Shown piece after piece: positions 6,906-15,474 of a DNA stretch of 25,515 bases (position 1 is the first letter of the stretch; each line of letters begins with the position of its first letter). The position numbers and the translations under genes were made by a program. The notes under the pieces were generated by a model. That model saw nothing but the letters and a program-made list of their open reading frames with translations. It did not search any database and was not told where the DNA came from. Source of the stretch: JBQTJN01 sp052387095 (GTDB taxonomy: Bacteria > Pseudomonadota > Alphaproteobacteria > Micavibrionales > Micavibrionaceae); the NCBI GenBank assembly GCA_052387095.1, contig JBQTJN010000023.1:1-25515 (forward strand), written 5' to 3'.

Positions 6906-7889
6906 ATGACCCCCTCAGACACATTCGCCGCCGCTTTTGATGCCATTCACCGCCAGTTGCGCGCGGCTCACGCCGAAGTCGGCAAAGTCGTTTTCGGGCA
7001 GGGCGCTGTCATCGAACAAACCCTCGTCACGCTGATTTCCGGCGGCCATCTTCTGCTGGTCGGTGTGCCGGGTCTTGCCAAGACATTGTTGGTTGAAACC
7101 CTCGCCGGTGTGCTCGGCCTTTCCTCGAACCGTATTCAATGCACACCCGATTTGATGCCGGCGGATATTCTCGGCTCCGAAGTGCTGGAGCAGGATGCCA
7201 ACGGCAAACGTTCCTTCCGTCTTGTTAAAGGCCCGGTCTTCACGCAGTTTCTTATGGCCGACGAATTCAACCGCGCCAGCCCGCGCACGCAATCCGCTCT
7301 GCTGCAGGCCATGCAGGAAAAACAGGTCAGCCTCGGCGGCCAGCATCACCACCTGCCCAAGCCGTTCCACGTGCTCGCCACGCAGAACCCGATCGAACAT
7401 GAAGGCACTTACCCCCTGCCCGAAGCGCAGCTCGACCGCTTTTTCATGCAGGTCGACATGGATTACCCGGATCTTGCCTCGGAGCGCGAGATGCTGCTCG
7501 CCACAACCACAAACCGCCGCGCTGTTCCCGCACCGGTGCTGGCCGATGGCGAGCTCTTGAAGATTCAATCTTTTGTCCGCGACATGCCGGTCGGCGAAAA
7601 TGTCATCCACGCGATTTTAACATTGGTCCGCAAGGCCCGCCCCGGACCGGAAGCACCAAAAATCGTAAATGACCATGTGACATGGGCGCCCGGCCCGCGC
7701 GCCTCGCAGGCCCTGATGCTGGCCGTGCGGGCCCGCGCACTGCTGCAAGGACGGCAGGCCCCGTCGATGGAGGATGTAACCGCGCTGGTGGAACCTGTTT
7801 TCAAACACCGCATGGCTCTGAACTACAAGGCGCGCACGGCGGGCATATCTCTTTCCGATGTCGTCAGGACGCTCACGGAAAAATTATAG
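6906..7889 (+). CDS. MoxR-family AAA+ ATPase
   Basis: MoxR proteins are chaperone-like ATPases that work with VWA-domain partners encoded next to them. The 327-residue product has Walker A GVPGLAKT (53-60), Walker B LMADE (116-120), sensor-1 ATQNPIEHEGTYPLPEAQLDRFF (158-180, with the arginine-finger R178) and a C-terminal lid domain with WAPGPRASQALM. It is the first of four tightly linked genes. AAGGAG at 6886-6891 is 14 bases before ATG 6906, longer than usual, but no better in-frame start is seen. A promoter would have to lie within the start of cca or in the 54-base gap; I do not see a convincing one on this strand. Confidence 0.93.
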   Translation: MTPSDTFAAAFDAIHRQLRAAHAEVGKVVFGQGAVIEQTLVTLISGGHLLLVGVPGLAKTLLVETLAGVLGLSSNRIQCTPDLMPADILGSEVLEQDANGKRSFRLVKGPVFTQFLMADEFNRASPRTQSALLQAMQEKQVSLGGQHHHLPKPFHVLATQNPIEHEGTYPLPEAQLDRFFMQVDMDYPDLASEREMLLATTTNRRAVPAPVLADGELLKIQSFVRDMPVGENVIHAILTLVRKARPGPEAPKIVNDHVTWAPGPRASQALMLAVRARALLQGRQAPSMEDVTALVEPVFKHRMALNYKARTAGISLSDVVRTLTEKL

Positions 7890-7897
7890 GAGCGCTT

Positions 7898-8791
7898 GTG
7901 AAACGCTTCCTCAAATCCGGCCCCGGGAAAATATCGTTACGCGCACACGCCGAAGAACTCATCAATGGCCTTCCCGTCCTGTTTTCACGCTCGCTTCACC
8001 CGGCGCGCGACATGATGCGGGGTGCCCACGCGCTGCGCCGCGCCGGCAGTGGTGAGGATTTCTGGCAATTCCGCGATTACGCGTCCGGCGATGCGCTCTC
8101 CGGCATCGACTGGCGCCGCAGCGGTCAGGGCGATTCTGTTTTTGTGCGCCAGAAAGAATACCAAAGCCGTCAGGGGTTTTTATTCTGGACGGCTAAAGGC
8201 CCGGACATGGATTTCCATTCCCGCAAAACCCTGCAGAGAAAAGCCGAAGCCGTAAACATACTCATCTTGTCTCTTGGATTGTTGATGGCTGCCCGGGGCG
8301 AAAAAATCGGCTGGCTGGGTAATGCGTCTAGAACAGGCAGCGAGACCGCCGCCGACCGGCTGGAAAATATTTTGAGTGAAAATCACACGTTTTCCTCTCT
8401 CCCGGTTGAAATCGATACCGTTACACCGCGCACAAATCTTGTTCTCGCCGGCGATTTCATCGAAACACCGGACAAAATCGAACAGGCCCTGATGCCCCTT
8501 GCAGGCGTATGCCCGCAAGGCCTGCTCATCCAGGTGCTCGACCCGCTTGAAATGGATATGAATACTGATGGCCGTATCCTGTTTGAAAACCCCGCGGGGT
8601 CGCAACGCCATCTTGTTAATCACGCAGGCGCAATCCGAAACGGCTACATAAAACGCATCGAAGAGCACCGCACCCTGGTGAAAATGCTCTGTGACAATTT
8701 GGGCTGGACCTATATTTTCCACCGCACCGACAAAGACATGCGCGAAACGCTCCTGAATACGTGGCAGGCCCTGAATCCGGAGGCGCTCTAG
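7898..8791 (+). CDS. DUF58 domain protein of the MoxR cluster
   Basis: DUF58 proteins accompany MoxR ATPases almost universally; their exact function is unproven. The hallmark block is RRAGSGEDFWQFRDYASGD followed by GIDWRRSGQGDSVFVRQKEYQ (about residues 47-89). The rest has a VWA-like alternation, ending in a region with RTDKDMRETLLNTWQAL. The start is a GTG at 7898 with AGGAG five bases upstream, eight bases after the moxR stop; the frame stays open further upstream within moxR, but that overlap is not credible. There are 297 residues, normal for the family. A segment near 114-128 is hydrophobic, but no clear anchor is present. Confidence 0.9.
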   Translation: MKRFLKSGPGKISLRAHAEELINGLPVLFSRSLHPARDMMRGAHALRRAGSGEDFWQFRDYASGDALSGIDWRRSGQGDSVFVRQKEYQSRQGFLFWTAKGPDMDFHSRKTLQRKAEAVNILILSLGLLMAARGEKIGWLGNASRTGSETAADRLENILSENHTFSSLPVEIDTVTPRTNLVLAGDFIETPDKIEQALMPLAGVCPQGLLIQVLDPLEMDMNTDGRILFENPAGSQRHLVNHAGAIRNGYIKRIEEHRTLVKMLCDNLGWTYIFHRTDKDMRETLLNTWQALNPEAL

Positions 8792-8792
8792 C

Positions 8793-11471
8793 ATGCCCTT
8801 CTTTCCTGATCTCGTTTTTCTGAATCCCTGGCTGCTGGTTACGCTGACCGCCCTGCCCCTGCTCTGGCTTGTCTTACGCATCACACCGCCCGCGCCGCGC
8901 CGCATCAAACTTCCGACCGTGCGCTTCTTGGAAGGGCTCATAGCTGAACGCCAAACCGCCAGCCGCACACCGTGGTGGCTTTTGCTCCTGCGTCTCGCCG
9001 TTCTCGTCTGCCTGATTGTTGCGTTTGCCGATCCCGTCTACAAACCAGCAGCGGCGATCGCATCCGGTGATACCGTCCGCCTTATTCTCGATAATGGCTG
9101 GGACAGCGCCGCGAATTGGGACCGGCAGATCAAAGCCGCCAGTGATATTTTGGCGCGTGCTGAGAGAAATACCGGGAAGCCAAAAATTTACGTGCTGACC
9201 ACCGCACCCGCACCCGGTGAAAAAAACCCTTTTGCCGCCGGGCCCATGGCGGCAGGAGAAGCGCGGACAATGATTAAAACGCTGGAACCGCACCCTTGGC
9301 CGTCCGACTACGGCGCCGCGCTCTCGGTTCTTAAAAAACATCCGCAAAATGCACAAAATTTCTGGTTTTCTGCCGGACTCTCCGCTTCCGGCTTTGAAAG
9401 GCTTGCCACCGAACTCATATCCTCCGGTGGATTGAATTTTTATGCACCTTCCAGCGGCTATCTGCCCGCTCTTCTCAAAAAAGCGGGTGCGCATGCGAAC
9501 GATATTCAGATTTCTCTCGCTGTGCCGGACAACACAAAAAGCGGGACGCCTTTCATCGTACAGGCTGTATCTTCCCGCGGCGCTGTTCTAGACCAGCAGA
9601 CGCTCACATGGAAATCTGCAGGCGCAGCACTGAGATCCTCATTTGAAATCCCCGCCAAACTTAGCAATCAACTGGCAGAATTCAGACTGGCAGGCCGTCC
9701 CGGCGCCGGCAGCATTTACAAACTCAGCTCCACCGCCGCAAAGCGCACGGTTGGAATTCTCGGCGCTACAGATAAAAACGCGAAACCTTTTGTCGAGGCA
9801 CGTTATTATATCGAACGAGCGCTTGAACCTTATGCCGAACTGGTTATCGGCGATTACGATTCCATTTTTGCGGCTGAGCCTTCCGTTATTATCCTGCCCG
9901 ATGGTGGCAACATTCCCGCCGACGCACTCGGCAGGCTGGAAAATTGGGTTAAAAAAGGCGGGTTGCTGCTGCGATTTGCCGGGCCGGACATGGCCGCCTA
10001 TACCGGACAACCTTATCTACTCCCCGTACACCTACGTGCCGGTGACCGCGCCGGCGGCGGTACGCTCAGTTGGGAAAAAACAGCGAAGCTGCGCAGATTC
10101 TCAGAAAATTCACCTCTCGCCGGTATAATGATGCCAGCAGACATCACGATACGACGTCAGATTCTCGCTGAATCCGCCGACCTCGCGGACAAAACCTGGG
10201 CCAGTCTCGATGACGGCACACCCCTCATCACAGCTGCGCCGCTCGAAGACGGACTCATCGTTATGATACACACCGCGCCACTGCCCATATGGTCCGATCT
10301 GCCGCTCTCCGGTGTATTCGTCGAAATTCTTAAGCAACTTGTTGATATCGCCGGAGTGAAATATAATCCGGCGGATAAGACCAGTAAAATCATGCGGCCG
10401 TTGCGCGTGCTGGACGGATTCGGCAAAATGACAGCACCGGACAACACGGTTCAGCCCATTGCGTCTGAGGATTTCGCGGACACAAAAATCAGTTCATCTC
10501 ACCCGCCCGGTATCTACGGGCATGATTCGTATCAAAAAATTCTCAATCTCGGTGATCGGGTTAGTACAGTGAATACCGCTGATACATTGCCGGCCGGTGC
10601 TCACCGTCAAAATTATGATCAAACTTATGAACATAACCACAAGCCGGGCATCCTGCTCGCCGCACTGTGCCTGTTTCTGCTCGACTGGTCAATTCTGATC
10701 GTCATGGCGCGGGGTTTTTCTCTGGGCGGATTGGCTCTTCTCATTTTATGTGCCGCGTTTTCTTCTCCTTCTTATGCCGCTGATTTTCAGAATGATACAA
10801 AATATGCGGAAGGATTTTATCTGGCTTATCTACAGACCGGCGATGAAGCTGTTGATTCTACATCGCAAAGAGGTCTGGAAAATCTTGCCAAAATTTTGCA
10901 GACACGCACATCTGCCGAACCTTTGGGTGTTGCCGCCATCAACCCTGCCCGCGATACCCTTGCATTCTTCCCTTTTCTCTACTGGCCGATCAGTTCCAAC
11001 GCGGGCACATTGTCGCAGGAATCCATAAAAAATATTCAATCCTATCTCGATAATGGCGGAACGATCCTGTTCGATACACGCGACGGCAGCGAAGACACCG
11101 GTGGCTTCGGCATGAGCAGCCATTCACAAAAACTCCAAAGGATTCTCTCAAGTTTTAGCCTGCCTGCGCTCGAACCGGCACCGCCTGATCATGTTCTGAT
11201 GCGCTCTTTTTATCTTTTGCGCGAAACCCCGGGCCGCTTTCCCGATGGTGCGCTCTGGATCGAAGGGGTCAGCGCCCCCGGCCGCGACGGCGTATCCTCC
11301 GTCATCATCGGCACCTATGACTGGGCTGGTGAGTGGGCTGAACCGCGCGCGACGCAACAGCAGGAACTCGCCTACCGCTTCGGTGTCAACGTGGTCATGT
11401 ACGCACTAACCGGCAATTACAAATCCGATCAAGTGCATGTGTCGCATATACTGGAAAGGCTGGGGCAATGA
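8793..11471 (+). CDS. BatA-like / DUF4159 membrane protein
   Basis: This 892-residue membrane protein belongs to the MoxR cluster. Residues 1-82 form the BatA N-terminal double-transmembrane domain (FLNPWLLVTLTALPLLWLV, then WWLLLLRLAVLVCLIVAFADP). A long middle section includes a glutamine-amidotransferase-like segment (SVIILPDGGNIPADALGRL, about 358-376, with no catalytic Cys seen). Two hydrophobic segments at about 618-658 precede a DUF4159 domain (about 662-885: NIQSYLDNGGTILFDTRDG, FYLLRETPGRFPDGALWIEG). The internal SSPSYA after the second segment resembles a signal cleavage site, as if two ancestral genes were joined; this architecture is usual in alphaproteobacteria. GGAGG precedes ATG 8793, and the gap to DUF58 is one base. 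Confidence 0.88.
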   Translation: MPFFPDLVFLNPWLLVTLTALPLLWLVLRITPPAPRRIKLPTVRFLEGLIAERQTASRTPWWLLLLRLAVLVCLIVAFADPVYKPAAAIASGDTVRLILDNGWDSAANWDRQIKAASDILARAERNTGKPKIYVLTTAPAPGEKNPFAAGPMAAGEARTMIKTLEPHPWPSDYGAALSVLKKHPQNAQNFWFSAGLSASGFERLATELISSGGLNFYAPSSGYLPALLKKAGAHANDIQISLAVPDNTKSGTPFIVQAVSSRGAVLDQQTLTWKSAGAALRSSFEIPAKLSNQLAEFRLAGRPGAGSIYKLSSTAAKRTVGILGATDKNAKPFVEARYYIERALEPYAELVIGDYDSIFAAEPSVIILPDGGNIPADALGRLENWVKKGGLLLRFAGPDMAAYTGQPYLLPVHLRAGDRAGGGTLSWEKTAKLRRFSENSPLAGIMMPADITIRRQILAESADLADKTWASLDDGTPLITAAPLEDGLIVMIHTAPLPIWSDLPLSGVFVEILKQLVDIAGVKYNPADKTSKIMRPLRVLDGFGKMTAPDNTVQPIASEDFADTKISSSHPPGIYGHDSYQKILNLGDRVSTVNTADTLPAGAHRQNYDQTYEHNHKPGILLAALCLFLLDWSILIVMARGFSLGGLALLILCAAFSSPSYAADFQNDTKYAEGFYLAYLQTGDEAVDSTSQRGLENLAKILQTRTSAEPLGVAAINPARDTLAFFPFLYWPISSNAGTLSQESIKNIQSYLDNGGTILFDTRDGSEDTGGFGMSSHSQKLQRILSSFSLPALEPAPPDHVLMRSFYLLRETPGRFPDGALWIEGVSAPGRDGVSSVIIGTYDWAGEWAEPRATQQQELAYRFGVNVVMYALTGNYKSDQVHVSHILERLGQ

Positions 11472-13495
11472 ACGCGCTGCCTTTCGAAATTTACCTCGAT
11501 CCTTTATTGCCTACGTCCTGGGTGCTGACGATTTGTGCCGTAACCGCCCTGCTCACGTTTTTATCACTGCGCGGCAACCGCAGGAGCGCGCTTTTGCGCT
11601 TCGTCTGCACGTTAGTATTTCTCGGAATTTTCCTGAACCCCGCTTTTATCGAAAAAGAAAAATCAAAAATAAAGGACATTGTCGTTCTCGTGACAGACAA
11701 AAGCCTAAGCCAGGCCATTGGCGAGCGCACACAGCAAACTGAAACGGCACGCGCACATCTGGAAGAAAAATTAAAAAATAACCCGAATATAGAGTTGCGT
11801 TTTACCATGGCGCCGGGCGAAAAAGACGATCACGACAGCACGCAACTGTTTAAAACTCTCGACGACGCACTGGCCGATGTACCGCTGAACCGGCGCGGCG
11901 GCGTTGTTTTTCTCACTGATGGACAGGTACACGATGTACCGGAGACGATTCCAGCCAATAATAATTACGGGCCCGTCCATGCTTTCCTTAGCGGCCGCCG
12001 CAATGAAAAAGATCGCCAGCTTGTCATCACCCAAAGTCCTGCCTACAGTATCGTCGGCAAACCCGCGCAGGTTAAATATAAGGTTACCGATACTGACAAT
12101 ATAGGCGGGCAAACCGCGCGCGTAACCATACGCATCAGCGGTAAAGATCCGGAAATATTCGATGTATCCGTCGACGAAGAGCAAAGCTTCGACATTCCCG
12201 TCGAATATGCGGGGGAAAATATCGTTGAATTCGAAGCCGAAGGCGTAAACGGCGAAATAACACAGAACAACAACCGTGCCCTCGCCTTTGTTAACGGCAT
12301 TCGTGACCGCATGCGCGTTTTGCTTGTCACCGGTCAGCCCTATGCCGGCGGCCGCACATGGCGTGATCTCTTGAAATCCGATCCCAATCTCGATCTCGTG
12401 CAATTTACCATCCTGCGTGAACCGGAAAAGCTCGATGCGACGCCGCCGGAGGAAATGGCGTTGATTGCTTTTCCATTCCGGGAGTTATTCGAGGTTAAGC
12501 TTCACAATTTTGACCTTGTTATTTTTGACCGCTATCACCTTAACCGCATTTTGCCGGAAAATTATTTTAACAATATCAAAACCTATATCCGCGAGGGCGG
12601 CGCGCTCCTAGAAATTAACGGCCCCGGCTTTGCGGGCGAGGATTCCCTTTATGACACGGTTCTGCGCGATATTCTGCCCGGAAAACCCACGGGGGAAATT
12701 CTGACCACACCGTTCGTACCAGAGCTCACGTCGCAGGGGAAACTTCATCCTGTCACGCGCGAACTACCCGGCAAAGGAGCATGGGGTCACTGGCTGCGCG
12801 AGATTGAAATTGAAGCCGTTGCCGGTGACATCCTGATGAACGGCGCAGGCAATACACCTCTTCTGATTTTAAACCGCGTCGAAGAAGGCCGCATCGCTCA
12901 ACTCGGTAGCGACCAGATCTGGCTATGGGCGCGCCATTACGATGGCGGCGGTCCCCATGTTGAATTGCTCAGGCGTCTCATTCACTGGCTGATGAAGGAA
13001 CCGGAACTTGATGAAACATTGCTGAATATCGATGTTGCGGCTCAGAAAATCACCGTGCAAAGTATCAGTCACGAAGCTTCCGCCGCGAATATAGAGATGA
13101 CGGCACCTAATGGCATAACCGAAAACATAGTTCTGGAATCTCAGCCGGATGACAGCTTTAAAAAGGTAATCGAGGCTGCCGTCCCCGGTATCTATGCTTT
13201 CAAAACCGCGGATGGTATCGGGCAATATGCGCTGGTCGGGAAAATAAATGCGCCGGAAATGAATGCGCTTGTAGCAACATCGGAACATCTCGCGCCGTTC
13301 AGCAAAATGACCCGTGGTAAAATTCTCTGGATGGATGAAATGCCGCGACCGGGCCCTAAAATATTTAACTTCCGGGACAATAACAATTACGAGATCACGA
13401 ATTTCCGGGAAATACCGTTTCTCAATGCCTGGATCGCACTTCTCATCCTCGCTGGCGCCTGCGTTTCCACCTGGTGGCGCGAAGGCCGCGACTAG
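11468..13495 (+). CDS. VWA-like membrane protein of the MoxR cluster
   Basis: This is the fourth gene of the cluster, overlapping its predecessor by ATGA. The 675-residue protein has two N-terminal membrane segments (about 18-34 and 42-58) and one at the C-terminus (FLNAWIALLILAGACVSTWW). Between the first pair and the C-terminal anchor is a large, probably periplasmic part. Its start looks like a von Willebrand A fold: DIVVLVTDKSLSQ carries DxSxS at 77-81 and VVFLTDG (146-152) matches the later metal-site strand. A second region (DLVIFDRYHLNRILPENYFN, then GGALLEINGPG) resembles class I amidotransferase-like folds without visible catalytic residues. It is the likely partner or substrate-recognition part for the MoxR ATPase; substrate unknown. 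Confidence 0.8.
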   Translation: MNALPFEIYLDPLLPTSWVLTICAVTALLTFLSLRGNRRSALLRFVCTLVFLGIFLNPAFIEKEKSKIKDIVVLVTDKSLSQAIGERTQQTETARAHLEEKLKNNPNIELRFTMAPGEKDDHDSTQLFKTLDDALADVPLNRRGGVVFLTDGQVHDVPETIPANNNYGPVHAFLSGRRNEKDRQLVITQSPAYSIVGKPAQVKYKVTDTDNIGGQTARVTIRISGKDPEIFDVSVDEEQSFDIPVEYAGENIVEFEAEGVNGEITQNNNRALAFVNGIRDRMRVLLVTGQPYAGGRTWRDLLKSDPNLDLVQFTILREPEKLDATPPEEMALIAFPFRELFEVKLHNFDLVIFDRYHLNRILPENYFNNIKTYIREGGALLEINGPGFAGEDSLYDTVLRDILPGKPTGEILTTPFVPELTSQGKLHPVTRELPGKGAWGHWLREIEIEAVAGDILMNGAGNTPLLILNRVEEGRIAQLGSDQIWLWARHYDGGGPHVELLRRLIHWLMKEPELDETLLNIDVAAQKITVQSISHEASAANIEMTAPNGITENIVLESQPDDSFKKVIEAAVPGIYAFKTADGIGQYALVGKINAPEMNALVATSEHLAPFSKMTRGKILWMDEMPRPGPKIFNFRDNNNYEITNFREIPFLNAWIALLILAGACVSTWWREGRD

Positions 13496-15453
13496 GGATT
13501 ATTCAAAGCCACGTGAATAGGCGGAAAAGGTGGATTCTGACGGCCCATGAGCCGCAGACGGTACACATAAACCCCTTCCATCACGCGCTGCACGTAATTG
13601 CGGGTTTCCGAAAACGGGATCAGCTCGATCCAGTCGATCAAATCGATCTCGCCCGTGCGCGGATCGCCGAATAGCACGATCCATTTATTCACATTGCCGG
13701 GCCCGGCATTATACGCCGCAATCGCCAGCGCATAAGAACCCGCATAACGTTGCAGCAGGGAGTCGAGATAGAATGAACCCAGCCGTACATTGTAATTTTG
13801 GTCGCTGGTCAGCGCCGCCGCGCGGTACGCTATATCCTGCTTGCCCGCTACCTCTCGCGCTGTGTCCGGCATAAGCTGCATCAGACCAAGCGCGCCCGAC
13901 GGACTGCGCGCCTCCGCGTCGAACATACTTTCCTGCCGGATAATCGAATGTACAAGTGCCCATTCCGGATTTTGTGCCTGCATGCGCTCGGTAATCATGG
14001 GATAGGATTGCGCCGTCAGGAACATCCCCTTCGCAGTCGCGTCTTTTGCAATTTGCAACCCGCTTGAATATTGTCCCAGTTCTGCTGCCAGTTCCGCGGC
14101 AAAGCGGTAGGCTTTCGGCGTCGGATCCTGCGCAAGAAAAGCTTTCAGGAACCGCAGCCCCTCGCTTTTCATCCCTGCTTCGTAGAAAATTTTTGATGCC
14201 CGGACAAGATCATGCGTGTTGTAGCGCACAAGATCATCCTCGTTCAGCTTAGGGGGTGCCGCGTTCGGCAGCGCGTTTGAAAGACCCAGTTCCGAACCCG
14301 CCAGCTGGCCGTAAAAAACTGTTTGAAATTTTGCGGCCTCGCCATACCAATCTTTTGCTGCCGCCTTGTCGCCGGCTGCATCCGCCGCGCGGCCCGCCCA
14401 ATAAGCACCGCGCGACCGGCTCATTGGTGTTACAACACTGTCATACATATTTTTAAAATGCTGACGCGCTTTGCTTGGGTTTTTTACAAACCTCAGCGCC
14501 AGCCAGCCGCCGAGCCATTCAGCCTCCGCATATTCCGGTCCTTTTTTCAACCCATGCTTGCTGGCAAGCAGATATGCGTTGCGGTAGTAACGCTTTTCAA
14601 GCATACGGCGGATCAGGATATTGCGTTCCTTCCACCAATCCTCCGGATTCTGCACCTGCGACGCAGGCGGCGGATCATAGAGAATCTCAACAGCTTCCGC
14701 ATCGAGAGCGTGTACGCGTCGCCAGTGCAGCCGCTCATACAAAAATCCTGGATCTTTCTGCAGGGAATGCGGCACCCTGCTGATAGCATCTTCGACGCCG
14801 GGTAATTCACCAGCCAGTGCAATCCGCGCCTCGGCCAGTTCCAGATATCCCGGTCCCAGCACATTCGCCATCGCGCGCGCATTCGGATATTGCCGGGCGA
14901 ACAAAAGCATGTCGAAGCGGCGGCGATGCGCCTGCACGTCAATATAGCTTCCATACACGCTGTAAATATCCTTTTGCGCTTCACGCGACACCAGCGTTCT
15001 CGCCCACCAGTCGGTGATAAAAGCGCGCGCCTCATTCTCCCGGCCCGAGGAAATCATCGCGTTCATGTAAATATCAAGCCCCGAATCTGTCTGCGGCGGA
15101 TACATCGCAAACCAGCGCAGTGCCTCCGACAGGCCGATCGAACGCGGCATCTTCTCCTCCGCTTGTCGCAGCAGCTTATCCATTTGCGGCCAGCCCGGAT
15201 TCTCATCAATAAACCGGTAAAGCGTTTCAAAATCACAGGACGGCTCATCATTCTTGCACGCCAGCCATGTATAGATTTTATGTGCCAGCGGATCACGGGA
15301 CGCGCTTAGCTGGTTCAGCGCTTCCTGCCATTGCCCCGGCTCTGTCATTTCCAGAGCCCGCACGATGGCCGCATTTTCGGCAGCCAGGACAACCCCGCCC
15401 CAAAAACCCGCTATAAAAACCGCGAGAACAAGGCTTTTCTTGCATAAAGACAA
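13492..15453 (-). CDS. slt: Soluble lytic murein transglycosylase (Slt family)
   Basis: This periplasmic enzyme cleaves the MurNAc-GlcNAc bond with 1,6-anhydro product formation. A signal peptide (KKSLVLAVFIAGFWGGVVLAAE) is followed by a long helical superhelix region and a C-terminal SLT domain. The SLT domain has catalytic E508 in IIRQESMF, then SGALGLMQLMPDTA, YNVRLGSFYLDSLLQRY and IAAYNAGPGNVNKW. No ATG fits: the frame runs open into dapA on the other strand, but the signal peptide must lie at the start, so TTG 15453 is chosen (653 residues). Its ribosome site is poor, so the start is uncertain. The TAG stop shares the palindrome CTAG (13492-13495) with the stop of the convergent gene. 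Confidence 0.9.
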   Translation of the reverse strand: MSLCKKSLVLAVFIAGFWGGVVLAAENAAIVRALEMTEPGQWQEALNQLSASRDPLAHKIYTWLACKNDEPSCDFETLYRFIDENPGWPQMDKLLRQAEEKMPRSIGLSEALRWFAMYPPQTDSGLDIYMNAMISSGRENEARAFITDWWARTLVSREAQKDIYSVYGSYIDVQAHRRRFDMLLFARQYPNARAMANVLGPGYLELAEARIALAGELPGVEDAISRVPHSLQKDPGFLYERLHWRRVHALDAEAVEILYDPPPASQVQNPEDWWKERNILIRRMLEKRYYRNAYLLASKHGLKKGPEYAEAEWLGGWLALRFVKNPSKARQHFKNMYDSVVTPMSRSRGAYWAGRAADAAGDKAAAKDWYGEAAKFQTVFYGQLAGSELGLSNALPNAAPPKLNEDDLVRYNTHDLVRASKIFYEAGMKSEGLRFLKAFLAQDPTPKAYRFAAELAAELGQYSSGLQIAKDATAKGMFLTAQSYPMITERMQAQNPEWALVHSIIRQESMFDAEARSPSGALGLMQLMPDTAREVAGKQDIAYRAAALTSDQNYNVRLGSFYLDSLLQRYAGSYALAIAAYNAGPGNVNKWIVLFGDPRTGEIDLIDWIELIPFSETRNYVQRVMEGVYVYRLRLMGRQNPPFPPIHVALNNP

Positions 15454-15474
15454 GCTTGCCGCTAGATTAAGCCC
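15440..15474 (+). promoter_or_regulatory. Candidate leaderless promoter for dapA
   Basis: TTGCAT (15440-15445, weak) and TAGATT (15463-15468, four of six) are separated by 17 bases, and six bases remain before ATG 15475. There is no Shine-Dalgarno in the gap. The element lies over the start codon and signal-peptide codons of the divergent transglycosylase gene. Confidence 0.35.

Noticed and set aside
7682..7897. Longer start for the DUF58 protein within moxR
   Set aside because: GTG 7898 has an ideal AGGAG, and the extension is merely the moxR sequence read in another frame.
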